A DNA stretch of 64,000 bases, from assembly GCA_024642005.1 (NCBI GenBank), contig JAHECA010000002.1:126756-190755 (forward strand), in the 5' to 3' direction. The position numbers were made by a program, and so were the translations under genes. The stretch's first letter is position 1, and every line of letters starts with the position of its first letter. The notes under the pieces were generated by a model, which did not search any database, was not told the origin of the DNA, and saw nothing but the letters and a program-made list of their open reading frames with translations. Shown here piece after piece: positions 1 through 9,398 of this stretch. The stretch is from Robiginitalea sp. (GTDB lineage Bacteria > Bacteroidota > Bacteroidia > Flavobacteriales > Flavobacteriaceae).

Positions 1-72
1 ATTGTGACCCGCTTCTGGATTTTAGGCATTCTGCTCGCGGTCGTGACCATTGTGACCCTAAAGGTCCGCTAG
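1..72 (+). CDS. mraY: Phospho-N-acetylmuramoyl-pentapeptide-transferase, C-terminal end (partial)
   Basis: Only the last 23 codons and the stop are inside the window. The visible residues form a hydrophobic segment (RFWILGILLAVVTIVTLKVR), matching the last transmembrane helix of MraY, the membrane enzyme that makes lipid I. The identification rests on this C-terminal match and on the position two bases before murD, where mraY sits in Bacteroidota dcw clusters. The rest of the gene lies to the left of the window. Confidence 0.75.
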   Translation: MVTRFWILGILLAVVTIVTLKVR

Positions 73-74
73 TT

Positions 75-1463
75 ATGAATAAGGAGCAGCACCCGGGCCC
101 GGATGCCCGCATTGAGGCCCTGCGAAAGGGCGGGAAGCTGGTAGTACTGGGCGCCGGGGAAAGTGGGGCTGGAGCCGCCCTGCTGGGAAGGAAACAAGGC
201 TTTGCTGTTTTTGTCTCCGACAAGGGCAGCATCGCCCCGAAATACAAAGACGTTCTTTCACAGACTGGAATTGATTGGGAAGAGGGAGGCCATACCGAGG
301 CGCGTGTCCTCGATGCCGACCTCTGCGTCAAGAGCCCCGGCATCCCCGACACGGTGCCGATGGTGCAGGCCCTGATCAGCAAGGGCGTACCGGTAATTTC
401 GGAGATCGAATTTGCCTCGTGGTACTGCGGGGCCACCCTCATCGCCATTACGGGGAGCAACGGGAAAACCACCACCACCCTGCTCACGCACCACCTGCTG
501 GTGCAGGGCGGCCTCGATGCGGGGCTGGCCGGGAACATTGGCGACAGCTTCGCTGCCATGGTGGCGCGTGAGACCCACGAATACTACGTGCTGGAAGTAA
601 GCAGCTTCCAGCTCGACGGCATAATGGGTTTCCGCCCGCATATCGCGGTGATCACCAACATTACCCCCGACCACCTCGACCGCTATGCATACCGGATGGA
701 AAACTACATCCGTTCCAAGCTGCGGATAGCGGAAAACCAGACGCCCTCCGATCACCTGGTCTATGACCTGGACGATCCGGTGCTGGGGGAGGAGATACAA
801 CCGGGGCGGTTTGCCCCGAAACTATGGCCCTGCTCGCTCAATCAACCCCTGGAGGAAGGCGCCTGGAGTACAGGAAAAGACATACATATAAAAACACATA
901 ACAACGACTTGACCATGAGTACGGATTCTTTGGCCCTCGAAGGGCAACACAACATCAAGAACACCATGGCGGCCGCCACCGTCGCCCGCTTGCTGGGTAT
1001 TCGCAATGAGAGCATCCGGCAGAGCGTCGCCAATTTCCAGGGAGCGCCCCACCGCCTTGAAAAGGTGCTGAAGATCCATCATGTACAGTACATCAACGAC
1101 TCGAAGGCCACAAATGTGAACGCCACTTTTTATGCCCTCGACAGCATGACCACCCCCACGGTGTGGATTGTGGGCGGAGTCGACAAGGGGAACGATTACC
1201 AGCCCCTTATGCCCCTGGTGCGCGAAAAGGTTAAGGCTATTATCTGCCTGGGGGTCGACAATTCCAAAATCCTGGATGCCTTTGGCAATGCCGTAGACCT
1301 TGTGGTAGAGACCTATGCCATGTCGGAAGCCGTGAAGGTGGCCTACAAAATAGCCGAACGGGGCGATACCGTGCTGCTCTCCCCGGCCTGTGCCAGTTTC
1401 GACCTGTTCAAGAATTACGAAGACCGTGGCAACCAATTCAAGGAAGCTGTTAAATCACTCTGA
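75..1463 (+). CDS. murD: UDP-N-acetylmuramoylalanine--D-glutamate ligase
   Basis: MurD adds D-glutamate to UDP-MurNAc-L-Ala in the cytoplasm during peptidoglycan precursor synthesis. The 462 residues show the Mur ligase order: an N-terminal Rossmann UDP-binding domain with LGAGESGAG near residues 25-33, SPGIP near 87-91, the ATP P-loop GSNGKTTT at 127-134, and a C-terminal ligase domain with NDSKATN and the closing SPACASFDLFKNYEDRG stretch typical of MurD. Length is normal for the family. The ATG lies two bases after the mraY stop and the next start (ftsW) follows by one base, so translation is probably coupled within the dcw operon. Confidence 0.97.
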   Translation: MNKEQHPGPDARIEALRKGGKLVVLGAGESGAGAALLGRKQGFAVFVSDKGSIAPKYKDVLSQTGIDWEEGGHTEARVLDADLCVKSPGIPDTVPMVQALISKGVPVISEIEFASWYCGATLIAITGSNGKTTTTLLTHHLLVQGGLDAGLAGNIGDSFAAMVARETHEYYVLEVSSFQLDGIMGFRPHIAVITNITPDHLDRYAYRMENYIRSKLRIAENQTPSDHLVYDLDDPVLGEEIQPGRFAPKLWPCSLNQPLEEGAWSTGKDIHIKTHNNDLTMSTDSLALEGQHNIKNTMAAATVARLLGIRNESIRQSVANFQGAPHRLEKVLKIHHVQYINDSKATNVNATFYALDSMTTPTVWIVGGVDKGNDYQPLMPLVREKVKAIICLGVDNSKILDAFGNAVDLVVETYAMSEAVKVAYKIAERGDTVLLSPACASFDLFKNYEDRGNQFKEAVKSL

Positions 1464-1464
1464 T

Positions 1465-2664
1465 ATGCGCAACATTCTGAACCAACTGGAAGGAGACAAG
1501 GCGATCTGGGCCGTGGTGGCCCTGCTGGCCCTGTTCTCGTTCCTGCCGGTTTACAGCGCCAGCAGCAACCTGGTTTACGTGGTGGGCAGCGGTACCCCGA
1601 CCGGGTACCTGCTCAAACACGGCCTGCTCCTGTTCCTCGGGTTCGGTATCATTTACGGGGTGCACAAAATCCCCATGCGTTATTTCAAAGGGCTCTCCAT
1701 CATCGCCATGCCGGTGGTGCTTGGGCTGCTGATCTATACCCTGGCACAGGGCACGACCATTGACGGGGCCAACGCCAGCCGCTGGATTAGCCTGCCCCTG
1801 GTGGGCATCTCCTTCCAGACCTCCACCCTGGCGGCGGTGGTGCTGATGATCTACACCGCCCGCTACCTGAGCAAAATTAAAGACCGGGAGATCAAATTCA
1901 GCGAAACCCTGTTGCCGCTCTGGCTGCCGGTATTTGTCGTAATCATGCTGATTTTGCCGGCCAACTTTTCCACGGCGGCCATCCTGTTCGCCATGGTACT
2001 CATGCTGTGTTTCCTGGGGGGGTACCCCATGAAGTACCTACTGGGTATCGTGGGGGCTGGCCTGGTGGCCCTTACCCTCTTTGTGCTCCTGGCCAAGGCC
2101 CTGCCCGGGGTCTTCCCGAACCGGGTCGATACCTGGATCAGCCGGGTGGAGAGTTTCTGGGACGGCACCGACTCCGAGGGCGACTACCAGATCGAAAAAG
2201 CCAAGATTGCAATTGCCACGGGGGGCCTGGTGGGGAACGGGGCCGGAAAGAGCGTTATGAAGAATTTCCTGCCGCAGAGTTCCTCCGATTTCATCTTTGC
2301 CATCATTATCGAGGAATACGGGCTGGTAGGGGGGCTGACCCTGCTGTTTTTCTACCTGTTGCTGCTGTTCCGCATTGTGGTGGTGGCCAATGCCAACGAA
2401 TCGGTTTTCGGACGGCTGCTGGTAATCGGGGTGGGCCTGCCCATTGTTTTCCAGGCCCTGATCAACATGGCGGTGGCCGTAGAATTGTTTCCGGTAACCG
2501 GCCAGACCCTGCCGCTGATCAGCAGCGGGGGAACGTCGATTTGGATGACCTGCCTGGCAATAGGCATTGTGTTGAGCGCCAGTCGAAAAGTTGCAGCGCA
2601 GCCGGCCGAATCCGGCGAAAATAAAGAAGAACACCCACTGGAGATATTGAGTGGACAATTATAG
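1465..2664 (+). CDS. ftsW: Peptidoglycan glycosyltransferase FtsW (SEDS family)
   Basis: FtsW is the SEDS-family membrane glycosyltransferase that polymerises lipid II at the division septum. The 399-residue protein is mostly hydrophobic, with about ten membrane segments and the SEDS signature PVTGQTLPLISSGGTS near the C-terminus. The frame stays open upstream to 1390 inside murD, but the ATG at 1465 is preferred because it gives the usual N-terminus (MRNILNQLEGD, then the first helix) and follows the murD stop directly. A charged cytoplasmic tail of about 25 residues follows the last helix. The 3' end overlaps murG by 14 bp. Confidence 0.95.
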   Translation: MRNILNQLEGDKAIWAVVALLALFSFLPVYSASSNLVYVVGSGTPTGYLLKHGLLLFLGFGIIYGVHKIPMRYFKGLSIIAMPVVLGLLIYTLAQGTTIDGANASRWISLPLVGISFQTSTLAAVVLMIYTARYLSKIKDREIKFSETLLPLWLPVFVVIMLILPANFSTAAILFAMVLMLCFLGGYPMKYLLGIVGAGLVALTLFVLLAKALPGVFPNRVDTWISRVESFWDGTDSEGDYQIEKAKIAIATGGLVGNGAGKSVMKNFLPQSSSDFIFAIIIEEYGLVGGLTLLFFYLLLLFRIVVVANANESVFGRLLVIGVGLPIVFQALINMAVAVELFPVTGQTLPLISSGGTSIWMTCLAIGIVLSASRKVAAQPAESGENKEEHPLEILSGQL

Positions 2665-3742
2665 GTTTTTGCTCTCCGGGGGAGGTACCGGAGGCCATAT
2701 TTACCCGGCGATTGCGATCGCCGACGAGCTCCGGAGCCGTTACCCGGGCGCCAAGTTCCTCTTTGTGGGGGCCCGCGACCGGATGGAGATGGAAAAAGTA
2801 CCCCAGGCGGGCTATGAGATAAGGGGGCTCTGGATCAGCGGCCTGGCGCGTAAACTGAGTTGGAAGAACCTCCTTTTCCCGCTCAAGGTAATAGACAGTC
2901 TGATGAAGGCACGAAAGATCGTTCGGGAATTCAAGCCTCACCTGGTGGTGGGCACGGGCGGTTTTGCCAGCGGCCCGGTCTTACAGGTGGCGGCCTCCAG
3001 GGGTATTCCCTGCGTGTTGCAGGAACAGAATTCCTTTGCCGGCATCACCAACAAGCTATTGGCCAAGAAAGCCCGCCGCATCTTTGTGGCCTACGAGGGG
3101 ATGGAGCGGTTTTTCCCGGAGCAGGCGCTGGTCTTTACGGGGAACCCTGTAAGGCAGGGCCTTTCCGGGATTTTGCCCGAGCAGGGTGCCGCCCAGGCGC
3201 TGTTCGGCCTGGAACCGGGACGCCAAACCCTGCTGGTGTTGGGCGGCAGCCTGGGTGCCCGCCGGATCAACGAGCTCATCGCCCTGGAAAAGGACTTCCT
3301 TTTGGCCCGTGGCCTGCAAGTGCTCTGGCAATGCGGCAAGGGTTATTACGAAACGTACCGGGCCTTCGATTCGGAACAGGTGCGGGTGCGGCCCTTCATC
3401 GCAGAGATGGAGCAGGCGTATGCCGCAGCCGACCTGATTATTTCCCGGGCCGGGGCCGGATCGGTATCGGAACTCTGCCTGATCGGCAAACCGGTGCTTT
3501 TTATCCCTTCGCCCAACGTGGCCGAAGACCACCAGACCAAGAATGCCCGGGCCATGGTAGCGAAAGGGGCAGCCCTGATGCTCACCGAACCGGAGCTTGA
3601 AAAAGGGTTTGAGCCCCTGATAACGACCCTGCTCAGCGACCCGGAACGCATGCAGCGCATGGGGGCGAGCCTCAAGGGCGAGGCAAAGCCGGGGGCCACC
3701 CGGCAGATTGCAGACGAAATTGAAAAAATACTAAAGGACTGA
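2651..3742 (+). CDS. murG: UDP-GlcNAc--lipid I N-acetylglucosaminyltransferase
   Basis: MurG converts lipid I to lipid II at the inner face of the membrane. The 363 residues include the donor and acceptor motifs of this GT28 enzyme: SGGGTGGHIYPA at the N-terminus, NSFAGITNK, GGSLGARRIN at the start of the second Rossmann domain, and SRAGAGSVSEL followed by PSPNVAEDHQTKNA. The start is a GTG at 2651 inside the end of ftsW; it gives the full N-terminal glycine-rich loop and no better ATG lies downstream before that motif. The 14-bp overlap suggests translational coupling. Confidence 0.97.
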   Translation: MDNYRFLLSGGGTGGHIYPAIAIADELRSRYPGAKFLFVGARDRMEMEKVPQAGYEIRGLWISGLARKLSWKNLLFPLKVIDSLMKARKIVREFKPHLVVGTGGFASGPVLQVAASRGIPCVLQEQNSFAGITNKLLAKKARRIFVAYEGMERFFPEQALVFTGNPVRQGLSGILPEQGAAQALFGLEPGRQTLLVLGGSLGARRINELIALEKDFLLARGLQVLWQCGKGYYETYRAFDSEQVRVRPFIAEMEQAYAAADLIISRAGAGSVSELCLIGKPVLFIPSPNVAEDHQTKNARAMVAKGAALMLTEPELEKGFEPLITTLLSDPERMQRMGASLKGEAKPGATRQIADEIEKILKD

Positions 3743-3743
3743 T

Positions 3744-5111
3744 ATGCGGTTGGAACAGGTAGAACGGGTGTATTTTGTAGGGGCAGGTGGCATAGGCATG
3801 TCGGCCCTTGCCCGGTATTTCCTCCGCAGCGGGCAACCTGTTGCCGGCTACGACAAAACGCCGTCCCCCTTAACTGAGCAGCTGGTTCGCGAAGGGGCAC
3901 TGTTGCACTTTACCGATGCCGTGGAAGCTGTGCCGGAACCCTTCCGGCAGGCCCCGGGCACCCTGGTAATCTATACCCCGGCCGTCCCTGCCGGCCACAG
4001 CGAGCTTGCTTTCTTCCGCCAGGGTGGATTTGCTGTAAAAAAACGGGCAGAGGTGCTGGGGATGATCAGCGCCGCCACCCGCTGCCTGGCCGTGGCCGGC
4101 ACGCATGGCAAAACCACCACCTCCTGCATTCTGGCCCACCTGCTCAGGGAGGCCGGCCTGGAGGTCATGGCCTTTCTGGGCGGGGTTTCCGAAGATTTCG
4201 GCAGCAATTTTATCATGGAGGGCACTGAATATTCGGTAGTAGAAGCCGATGAGTTCGACCGTTCCTTCCTCTGGCTGCAACCTGAGGTGGCCTGTGTCAC
4301 TTCCATGGATGCCGATCACCTCGACATATACGGCAACGCCGAGGCCCTGCGTGCCTCCTTTGCCGAATTCGCAGGCCGTGTCAGGCCCGGAGGCACCCTG
4401 GTGGTGCGCAACGGCCTGCCCCTTGAGGGCATTACTTACGGGATCGAAGACGATGCCCAGTACGCGATCCGGAATCTGCGCATAGAGGGAGGGGGATACC
4501 TCTTCGATATCTGCACCCCCGGGCACACCTATAAAGGAGTGCGCTTTTACAAGCCGGGCCGTCACAATTTATTGAATGGATTAGCTGCTTTTACGATGGC
4601 GGATCAGGTTGCGGCACAACCTGACCGCCTTGTGAAAGCCCTTGCGACCTTTAAGGGGGTCGAACGGCGCTTCTCTTATAAGCTCCAAACCGAGCACCAG
4701 ATTTTCATTGACGATTACGCACACCACCCCGCCGAGATCGACGCGGTCTGCGACGCCATTCGCGAAGTGCACCCCGGAAAGGAAGTGCTGGCGGTGTTCC
4801 AGCCCCACCTCTTCTCCCGCACCCGCGATTTCGGGCCCGAGTTTGCCCGGAGCCTTTCGCGTTTCGATAGGGTGTGGCTGCTGGAAATATACCCGGCCCG
4901 CGAGCGCCCCATCGAAGGGATTGACGCGAACTGGCTGCTGGAGCAGATCGACAACCCCCATAAACGGCTGCTCTCCAAAGCAGAACTGATACCTGAAATT
5001 ACCCGGGCCAGGCCCGAAGTCCTCCTCACCATAGGTGCGGGCGACATCGGCCTGGAAGTAGACCCAATCAAAAATGCCTTAAGCCATGCGAGTGAACTGG
5101 AATGCGATTAA
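3744..5111 (+). CDS. murC: UDP-N-acetylmuramate--L-alanine ligase
   Basis: MurC joins L-alanine to UDP-MurNAc, the first peptide-adding step. The 455 residues carry the N-terminal FVGAGGIGMSALA nucleotide-binding loop, the ATP loop GTHGKTTTS, the EADEFDRSFL stretch, and DDYAHHPAEIDA, a hallmark of MurC. Length is typical. It begins one base after the murG stop and its 3' end overlaps ftsQ by 26 bp, so it belongs to the same operon. In this order murC follows murG, as in other Bacteroidota. Confidence 0.97.
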   Translation: MRLEQVERVYFVGAGGIGMSALARYFLRSGQPVAGYDKTPSPLTEQLVREGALLHFTDAVEAVPEPFRQAPGTLVIYTPAVPAGHSELAFFRQGGFAVKKRAEVLGMISAATRCLAVAGTHGKTTTSCILAHLLREAGLEVMAFLGGVSEDFGSNFIMEGTEYSVVEADEFDRSFLWLQPEVACVTSMDADHLDIYGNAEALRASFAEFAGRVRPGGTLVVRNGLPLEGITYGIEDDAQYAIRNLRIEGGGYLFDICTPGHTYKGVRFYKPGRHNLLNGLAAFTMADQVAAQPDRLVKALATFKGVERRFSYKLQTEHQIFIDDYAHHPAEIDAVCDAIREVHPGKEVLAVFQPHLFSRTRDFGPEFARSLSRFDRVWLLEIYPARERPIEGIDANWLLEQIDNPHKRLLSKAELIPEITRARPEVLLTIGAGDIGLEVDPIKNALSHASELECD

Positions 5112-5805
5112 ACTAGTGGGGCTTGCGGTCTGTGTTACAGGCCTCTACGCCTTTTCGGATGCCCGAAGCCAAAAGCGGAAAATACAGGGGATCCACCTCT
5201 CCTTTGTAGGGGACGACAACCTCTACCTGACTGAGGATGCAGTTAATAAATTGTTAATACAAAAAATGGGCAGCCTCGAGAACGTCGGTAAAGAAAAGAT
5301 AGTTTTGAATACTGTAGAGTCGGTCATTCAGGCCCATGATATGGTGAAAAATGCCCAGGTATATCTTACTGTCAACGGAAAACTTAATGCAAAAATAACC
5401 CAGCGGCATCCAATCGGACGAGTGACGGGGCCACGCCCTTTTTATCTGGACGATGAAGGCAAAAGCATGCCGCTTTCCCTGAACCATTCCGCACGCGTCC
5501 CTATCATTACGGGCAATATCACCGGCAAGAGCCTGGAAGACGCTTATGTGATCCTGAAGTTCATCAATGAGGACCCCTTTCTGAGCAAAAATGTGATCGG
5601 GATCCACGTCGAGGGCAATTCGGATTACCGGCTCAAGTTCCGGCTGGACAATTTTGTGGTCAGGCTGGGCGATGTGACCGACCTGGAACAGAAGTTCAAC
5701 AATTTCAAGGCCTTTTACAAAAAGGCCGCTCATGATAAAACACTGGCGCACTATCAGGTGGTTAGCCTGGAATTCGACAACCAGGTAGTGTGCACTAAAA
5801 TCTGA
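5086..5805 (+). CDS. ftsQ: Cell division protein FtsQ
   Basis: This 239-residue protein has one membrane helix near the N-terminus (about residues 8-24) followed by an extracytoplasmic region, as expected for FtsQ, the bitopic divisome protein linking early and late division proteins. Sequence conservation in FtsQ is low, so much of the call rests on topology, size and the position between murC and ftsA. The region after the helix should hold the POTRA and beta domains. The start at 5086 overlaps the end of murC by 26 bp; no equally good later ATG precedes the helix. Confidence 0.85.
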   Translation: MRVNWNAIKLVGLAVCVTGLYAFSDARSQKRKIQGIHLSFVGDDNLYLTEDAVNKLLIQKMGSLENVGKEKIVLNTVESVIQAHDMVKNAQVYLTVNGKLNAKITQRHPIGRVTGPRPFYLDDEGKSMPLSLNHSARVPIITGNITGKSLEDAYVILKFINEDPFLSKNVIGIHVEGNSDYRLKFRLDNFVVRLGDVTDLEQKFNNFKAFYKKAAHDKTLAHYQVVSLEFDNQVVCTKI

Positions 5806-5811
5806 CAAGGC

Positions 5812-7143
5812 ATGGAAGAAGTGAAATATTCGGTAGGGCTGGATATAGGGACCACCAAAATTGTCGCCATTATCGGGAAAGAGAATGAGTATGGCAAGAT
5901 CGAGGTGGTGGGCATCGGGCGCTCGAAAAGCCTGGGCGTGCACCGGGGGGTGGTCAACAACATCACCCAGACCATACAGTCCATCCAGCAGGCAGTGGAA
6001 CAGGCTGAAGCCAGTTGCGGCCTGCGGATCGGTTCGGTAACCGTGGGCATAGCGGGGCAGCACATCCGCTCCCTCCAGCACAGTGACTACATTACCCGCC
6101 CCAACTCGGAAGAGGTAATCGGGGAAGACGACCTGGACAAGCTCATCAACCAGGTCTACAAACTGGTGATGCTGCCCGGGGAGGAGATCATCCACGTCTT
6201 GCCGCAGGAATACAAGGTAGACGGGCAGGCCGAGATCAAACAACCCATCGGGATGTACGGAGGCAGGCTGGAGGCCAACTTCCATGTGGTGGTGGGGCAG
6301 ATTTCCTCCATCAAGAACATCGGCCGATGCATCAAGAGCGCGGGCCTGGACCTGGACAACATTACCCTTGAGCCCCTGGCCTCGGCCAATGCGGTGCTCA
6401 GCCAGGAAGAAAAGGAGGCCGGGGTGGCCCTGATCGACATCGGGGGCGGTACTACCGACCTGGCCATCTTCAAGGATGGCATCATCAGGCACACGGCCGT
6501 GATCCCTTTTGGCGGGAACGTCATCACCGAAGACATCAAAGAGGGCTGCTCCATTATCGAGAAGCAGGCCGAACTGCTGAAGATCAAATTCGGCTCGGCC
6601 TGGCCCGGCGAGAACAAAGACAACGAAATCGTCTCCATTCCCGGTTTGCGGGGCCGCGAACCCAAGGAGATCAGCCTGAAGAACCTCTCCAAGATCATCC
6701 ACGCCCGGGTGGTCGAGATCATCGAGCAGGTGTACCTGGAGATCAAGAATTACGGGCACGAAGACCAGAAGAAGAAACTGATTGCCGGCATCGTCCTTAC
6801 TGGGGGCGGCAGCCAGCTAAAACACCTGAAGCAGCTGGTGGAATACATCACCGGCATGGATACCCGCATCGGGTTCCCGAACGAGCACCTGGCCGGAGAT
6901 TCCGACCCGGAGATTGCCAGCCCTACCTACGCCACGGCTGTAGGACTGCTGATGAATGCCGTAGAGCACAAGCGCAAGCACCCTAAAAAGGCCCAGAAGG
7001 CCGGTGAAGCAGACGAAACCCCTGAGCTGGTGCTGGAGGCTGTAGGTAAGGATAAGGCCGCCGAAGGGCCGAAAAAAGAACGCAAATCGGTTCTCGACAA
7101 ATGGGCCGACAAACTCAAGGAATTCCTCGACAATGCCGAATAG
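5812..7143 (+). CDS. ftsA: Cell division protein FtsA
   Basis: FtsA is the actin-like ATPase that tethers FtsZ filaments to the membrane. The 443 residues show the phosphate-1 loop GLDIGTTKIVAI at about 9-20, the phosphate-2 motif ALIDIGGGTTDLAIF, and the adenosine motif VLTGGGSQLKHL, with the SHS2/1C region between. A charged linker rich in Lys, Glu and Ala precedes a C-terminal amphipathic helix (VLDKWADKLKEFL) suited to membrane binding. It starts six bases after ftsQ and is followed 47 bp later by ftsZ. Confidence 0.96.
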   Translation: MEEVKYSVGLDIGTTKIVAIIGKENEYGKIEVVGIGRSKSLGVHRGVVNNITQTIQSIQQAVEQAEASCGLRIGSVTVGIAGQHIRSLQHSDYITRPNSEEVIGEDDLDKLINQVYKLVMLPGEEIIHVLPQEYKVDGQAEIKQPIGMYGGRLEANFHVVVGQISSIKNIGRCIKSAGLDLDNITLEPLASANAVLSQEEKEAGVALIDIGGGTTDLAIFKDGIIRHTAVIPFGGNVITEDIKEGCSIIEKQAELLKIKFGSAWPGENKDNEIVSIPGLRGREPKEISLKNLSKIIHARVVEIIEQVYLEIKNYGHEDQKKKLIAGIVLTGGGSQLKHLKQLVEYITGMDTRIGFPNEHLAGDSDPEIASPTYATAVGLLMNAVEHKRKHPKKAQKAGEADETPELVLEAVGKDKAAEGPKKERKSVLDKWADKLKEFLDNAE

Positions 7144-7190
7144 GCGCGTCAGGGAACAGGAACTTAAAACAGACTTAAAAGCAGTAGCAC

Positions 7191-9149
7191 ATGGAAATGG
7201 ACAACATCACCTTTGATCTCCCCAAAAATCAAAGCAACGTGATCAAGGTAATCGGCGTAGGCGGCGGTGGCAGCAATGCCATCAACCACATGTTCCAGGC
7301 CGGGATCAACGGGGTCGATTTCGTAATATGCAATACGGATGCCCAGGCCCTGCAAAACAGCCCGGTTCCCAACAAGATTCAGCTCGGGGTTTCCCTCACC
7401 GAAGGCCTCGGGGCCGGAGCCAACCCCGAAGTCGGGGAACAGGCGGCCCTGGAGAGCATGGAAGAAATCAAGCGGATGTTGTCGAGCACCACGAAAATGG
7501 TCTTCATAACGGCCGGCATGGGCGGAGGGACCGGTACCGGGGCCGCACCCATGATCGCCAAACAGGCCAAGGAACTCGACATCCTCACCGTGGGCATCGT
7601 AACCATACCCTTCCAGTTCGAGGGCAAGATGCGGTGCGACCAGGCCCAGCGGGGAATTGAAAAACTGCGCAACAATGTTGATTCGCTCATTGTGATCAAC
7701 AACAACAAGCTCCGCGAGGTATATGGCAACCTGGGCTTCAAGGCCGGGTTTTCGAAGGCCGATGAGGTGCTGGCCACCGCGGCCCGCGGCATTGCCGAGG
7801 TAATTACCCACCACTACACCCAGAACATCGACCTGCGCGACGCTAAAACGGTGCTCTCCAACAGCGGCACGGCCATTATGGGATCGGCTACCGCCTCGGG
7901 TTCGGCCCGGGCCCACGAGGCCATTATGAAGGCACTGGATTCGCCTCTGCTGAACGACAACAAGATCAGTGGCGCCAAAAACGTGCTCCTGCTCATTGTT
8001 TCCGGCTCACAGGAAATTACCATCGACGAGATCGGGGAGATAAACGACCACATTCAGATCGAGGCAGGGCACGGGGCAAACATCATCATGGGGGTTGGGG
8101 AAGACGCCAACCTGGGCGAGGCCATTGCCGTTACGGTTATCGCCACCGGTTTCAACGTAGACCAGCAGGACGAAATCGTGAATACCGAGAGCAAGAAAAT
8201 AATTCATACCCTTGAAGAAGACCAGAAGGCCCAGCGCGACCTTTCTGAGCCCAAGGTGGTGCACACCCTCGATTTTGCCCAGGAAGAAGTGCAGGAGCAG
8301 GCCGTGGCCGAAACACCCGAGCCAGACCAGGCAGAGGTTGTAGAACCAACCCTTGAAACCGAGGTGGAACCAGTTCCGGAGGCAGAGCTGATCCCTACCA
8401 CCCATTACATCCGGAATTTCAATGTGTTTTATGAGGAAGTCATCGCCGAGCCCCTCGAGGCCGACGATTTCATCATTATTGATTCCCGCGACCTGGTAGC
8501 CGAGATCGAGGTGGTAGACCCCATTGTGGTTCCCGCCGGGAAGGAAGAAGACCAGATTAGCCTCCGGTTCGACATGCCCCTGCAGGCCGGTAAGGCCGAA
8601 GACGAGGAAGAAGAACAGCAGCATGTGATTACCTTCGACCTGGGCGACGAAATCAAGGATATGGATGTGGAAGACCACATCGAAATAATCCCGGTGCTCG
8701 ACTACAACAAGGAAGGGGAAACCCGTTACAGCCTGGAGGAGTACATGGAACTCGAAAACCGGTTGACCGGCGCCACCTCCAAGGCTGAGCACTTCGAGCC
8801 CAAGCTCGTGGAAAATGAACTGGTTTTTGAGAAGAAGACCCTGGCCCAGGCCCCGGAAACGGCAGCGGCCCCCTCGGCCGATCCGACCGACCGCCCCATC
8901 AGCGAAATCCTGAAAGAACGGGCCGACGAGCGCCGCCGCAAGCTCAAAGACTTCAATTACAAGTTCCAGCACAACCGCTCCAGCATCGACGAGATCGAGA
9001 AGGAACCCGCCTATAAGCGGCAGGGAGTGGAGTTCAACAGCAGCCAGGAAACCGACGGCAAGGTGTCTCGCACAACCCTGAGCGAAGACAGCAACGACGA
9101 GATACGCCTGCGTTCGAACAATTCGTATTTACATGACAATGTGGACTGA
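7191..9149 (+). CDS. ftsZ: Cell division protein FtsZ, with long acidic C-terminal linker
   Basis: FtsZ is the tubulin-like GTPase that forms the division ring. The GTPase core fills roughly residues 1-325, with VGGGGSNAINHM near 23-34 and the tubulin signature GGGTGTGAAP at 111-120. The remaining 300 or so residues form a low-complexity acidic linker (many Glu, Asp, Pro and Val), ending in a conserved terminal peptide (DEIRLRSNNSYLHDNVD) for partner binding. At 652 residues it is far longer than the roughly 380 of E. coli FtsZ; long linkers are known in Flavobacteriia. It is the last gene of the dcw operon and is followed by a strong terminator. Confidence 0.97.
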   Translation: MEMDNITFDLPKNQSNVIKVIGVGGGGSNAINHMFQAGINGVDFVICNTDAQALQNSPVPNKIQLGVSLTEGLGAGANPEVGEQAALESMEEIKRMLSSTTKMVFITAGMGGGTGTGAAPMIAKQAKELDILTVGIVTIPFQFEGKMRCDQAQRGIEKLRNNVDSLIVINNNKLREVYGNLGFKAGFSKADEVLATAARGIAEVITHHYTQNIDLRDAKTVLSNSGTAIMGSATASGSARAHEAIMKALDSPLLNDNKISGAKNVLLLIVSGSQEITIDEIGEINDHIQIEAGHGANIIMGVGEDANLGEAIAVTVIATGFNVDQQDEIVNTESKKIIHTLEEDQKAQRDLSEPKVVHTLDFAQEEVQEQAVAETPEPDQAEVVEPTLETEVEPVPEAELIPTTHYIRNFNVFYEEVIAEPLEADDFIIIDSRDLVAEIEVVDPIVVPAGKEEDQISLRFDMPLQAGKAEDEEEEQQHVITFDLGDEIKDMDVEDHIEIIPVLDYNKEGETRYSLEEYMELENRLTGATSKAEHFEPKLVENELVFEKKTLAQAPETAAAPSADPTDRPISEILKERADERRRKLKDFNYKFQHNRSSIDEIEKEPAYKRQGVEFNSSQETDGKVSRTTLSEDSNDEIRLRSNNSYLHDNVD

Positions 9150-9170
9150 GTACGCTTGATTGCAATTGAG

Positions 9171-9202
9171 AACCCCGGGCCTGGCCCGGGGTTTTTTCTT
9201 TT
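9171..9202 (+). terminator. Rho-independent terminator after ftsZ
   Basis: A 10-bp perfect stem (AACCCCGGGC / GCCCGGGGTT) with a 3-nt loop is followed by a T-rich run. It lies about 20 bp after the ftsZ stop and closes the dcw operon. Confidence 0.93.
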
Positions 9203-9364
9203 CACGCGATAAGGGCTCCCTCCCTTCGCTTGAAATTCATCATTTTCCCACATGCATGGCCTTTTGTTCTCCGGAAACGATGATGGGGGACTCCGCAAAT
9301 ACGGCTTTCAGGCACAAGTTCTTTCATTCCCACCTTGAATTTCGGCTACTCGCAACGAGTTCTC

Positions 9365-9372
9365 TATCTTTG
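9365..9372 (+). promoter_or_regulatory. Bacteroidota -7 element before the yqeY-like gene
   Basis: TATCTTTG matches the TAnnTTTG consensus and lies 26 bp before the ATG at 9399. No good -33 TTTG is seen at the usual distance, so only half of the promoter is supported. Confidence 0.45.
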
Positions 9373-9398
9373 GAAGCAGAACGAAAATTCCTATTCCG

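Noticed and set aside
5254-6759. 501-codon open frame on the minus strand opposite ftsQ/ftsA
   Set aside because: It is antisense to two certain genes; in GC-rich sequence with this codon bias the opposite strand is often open, and the translation shows no family motifs.
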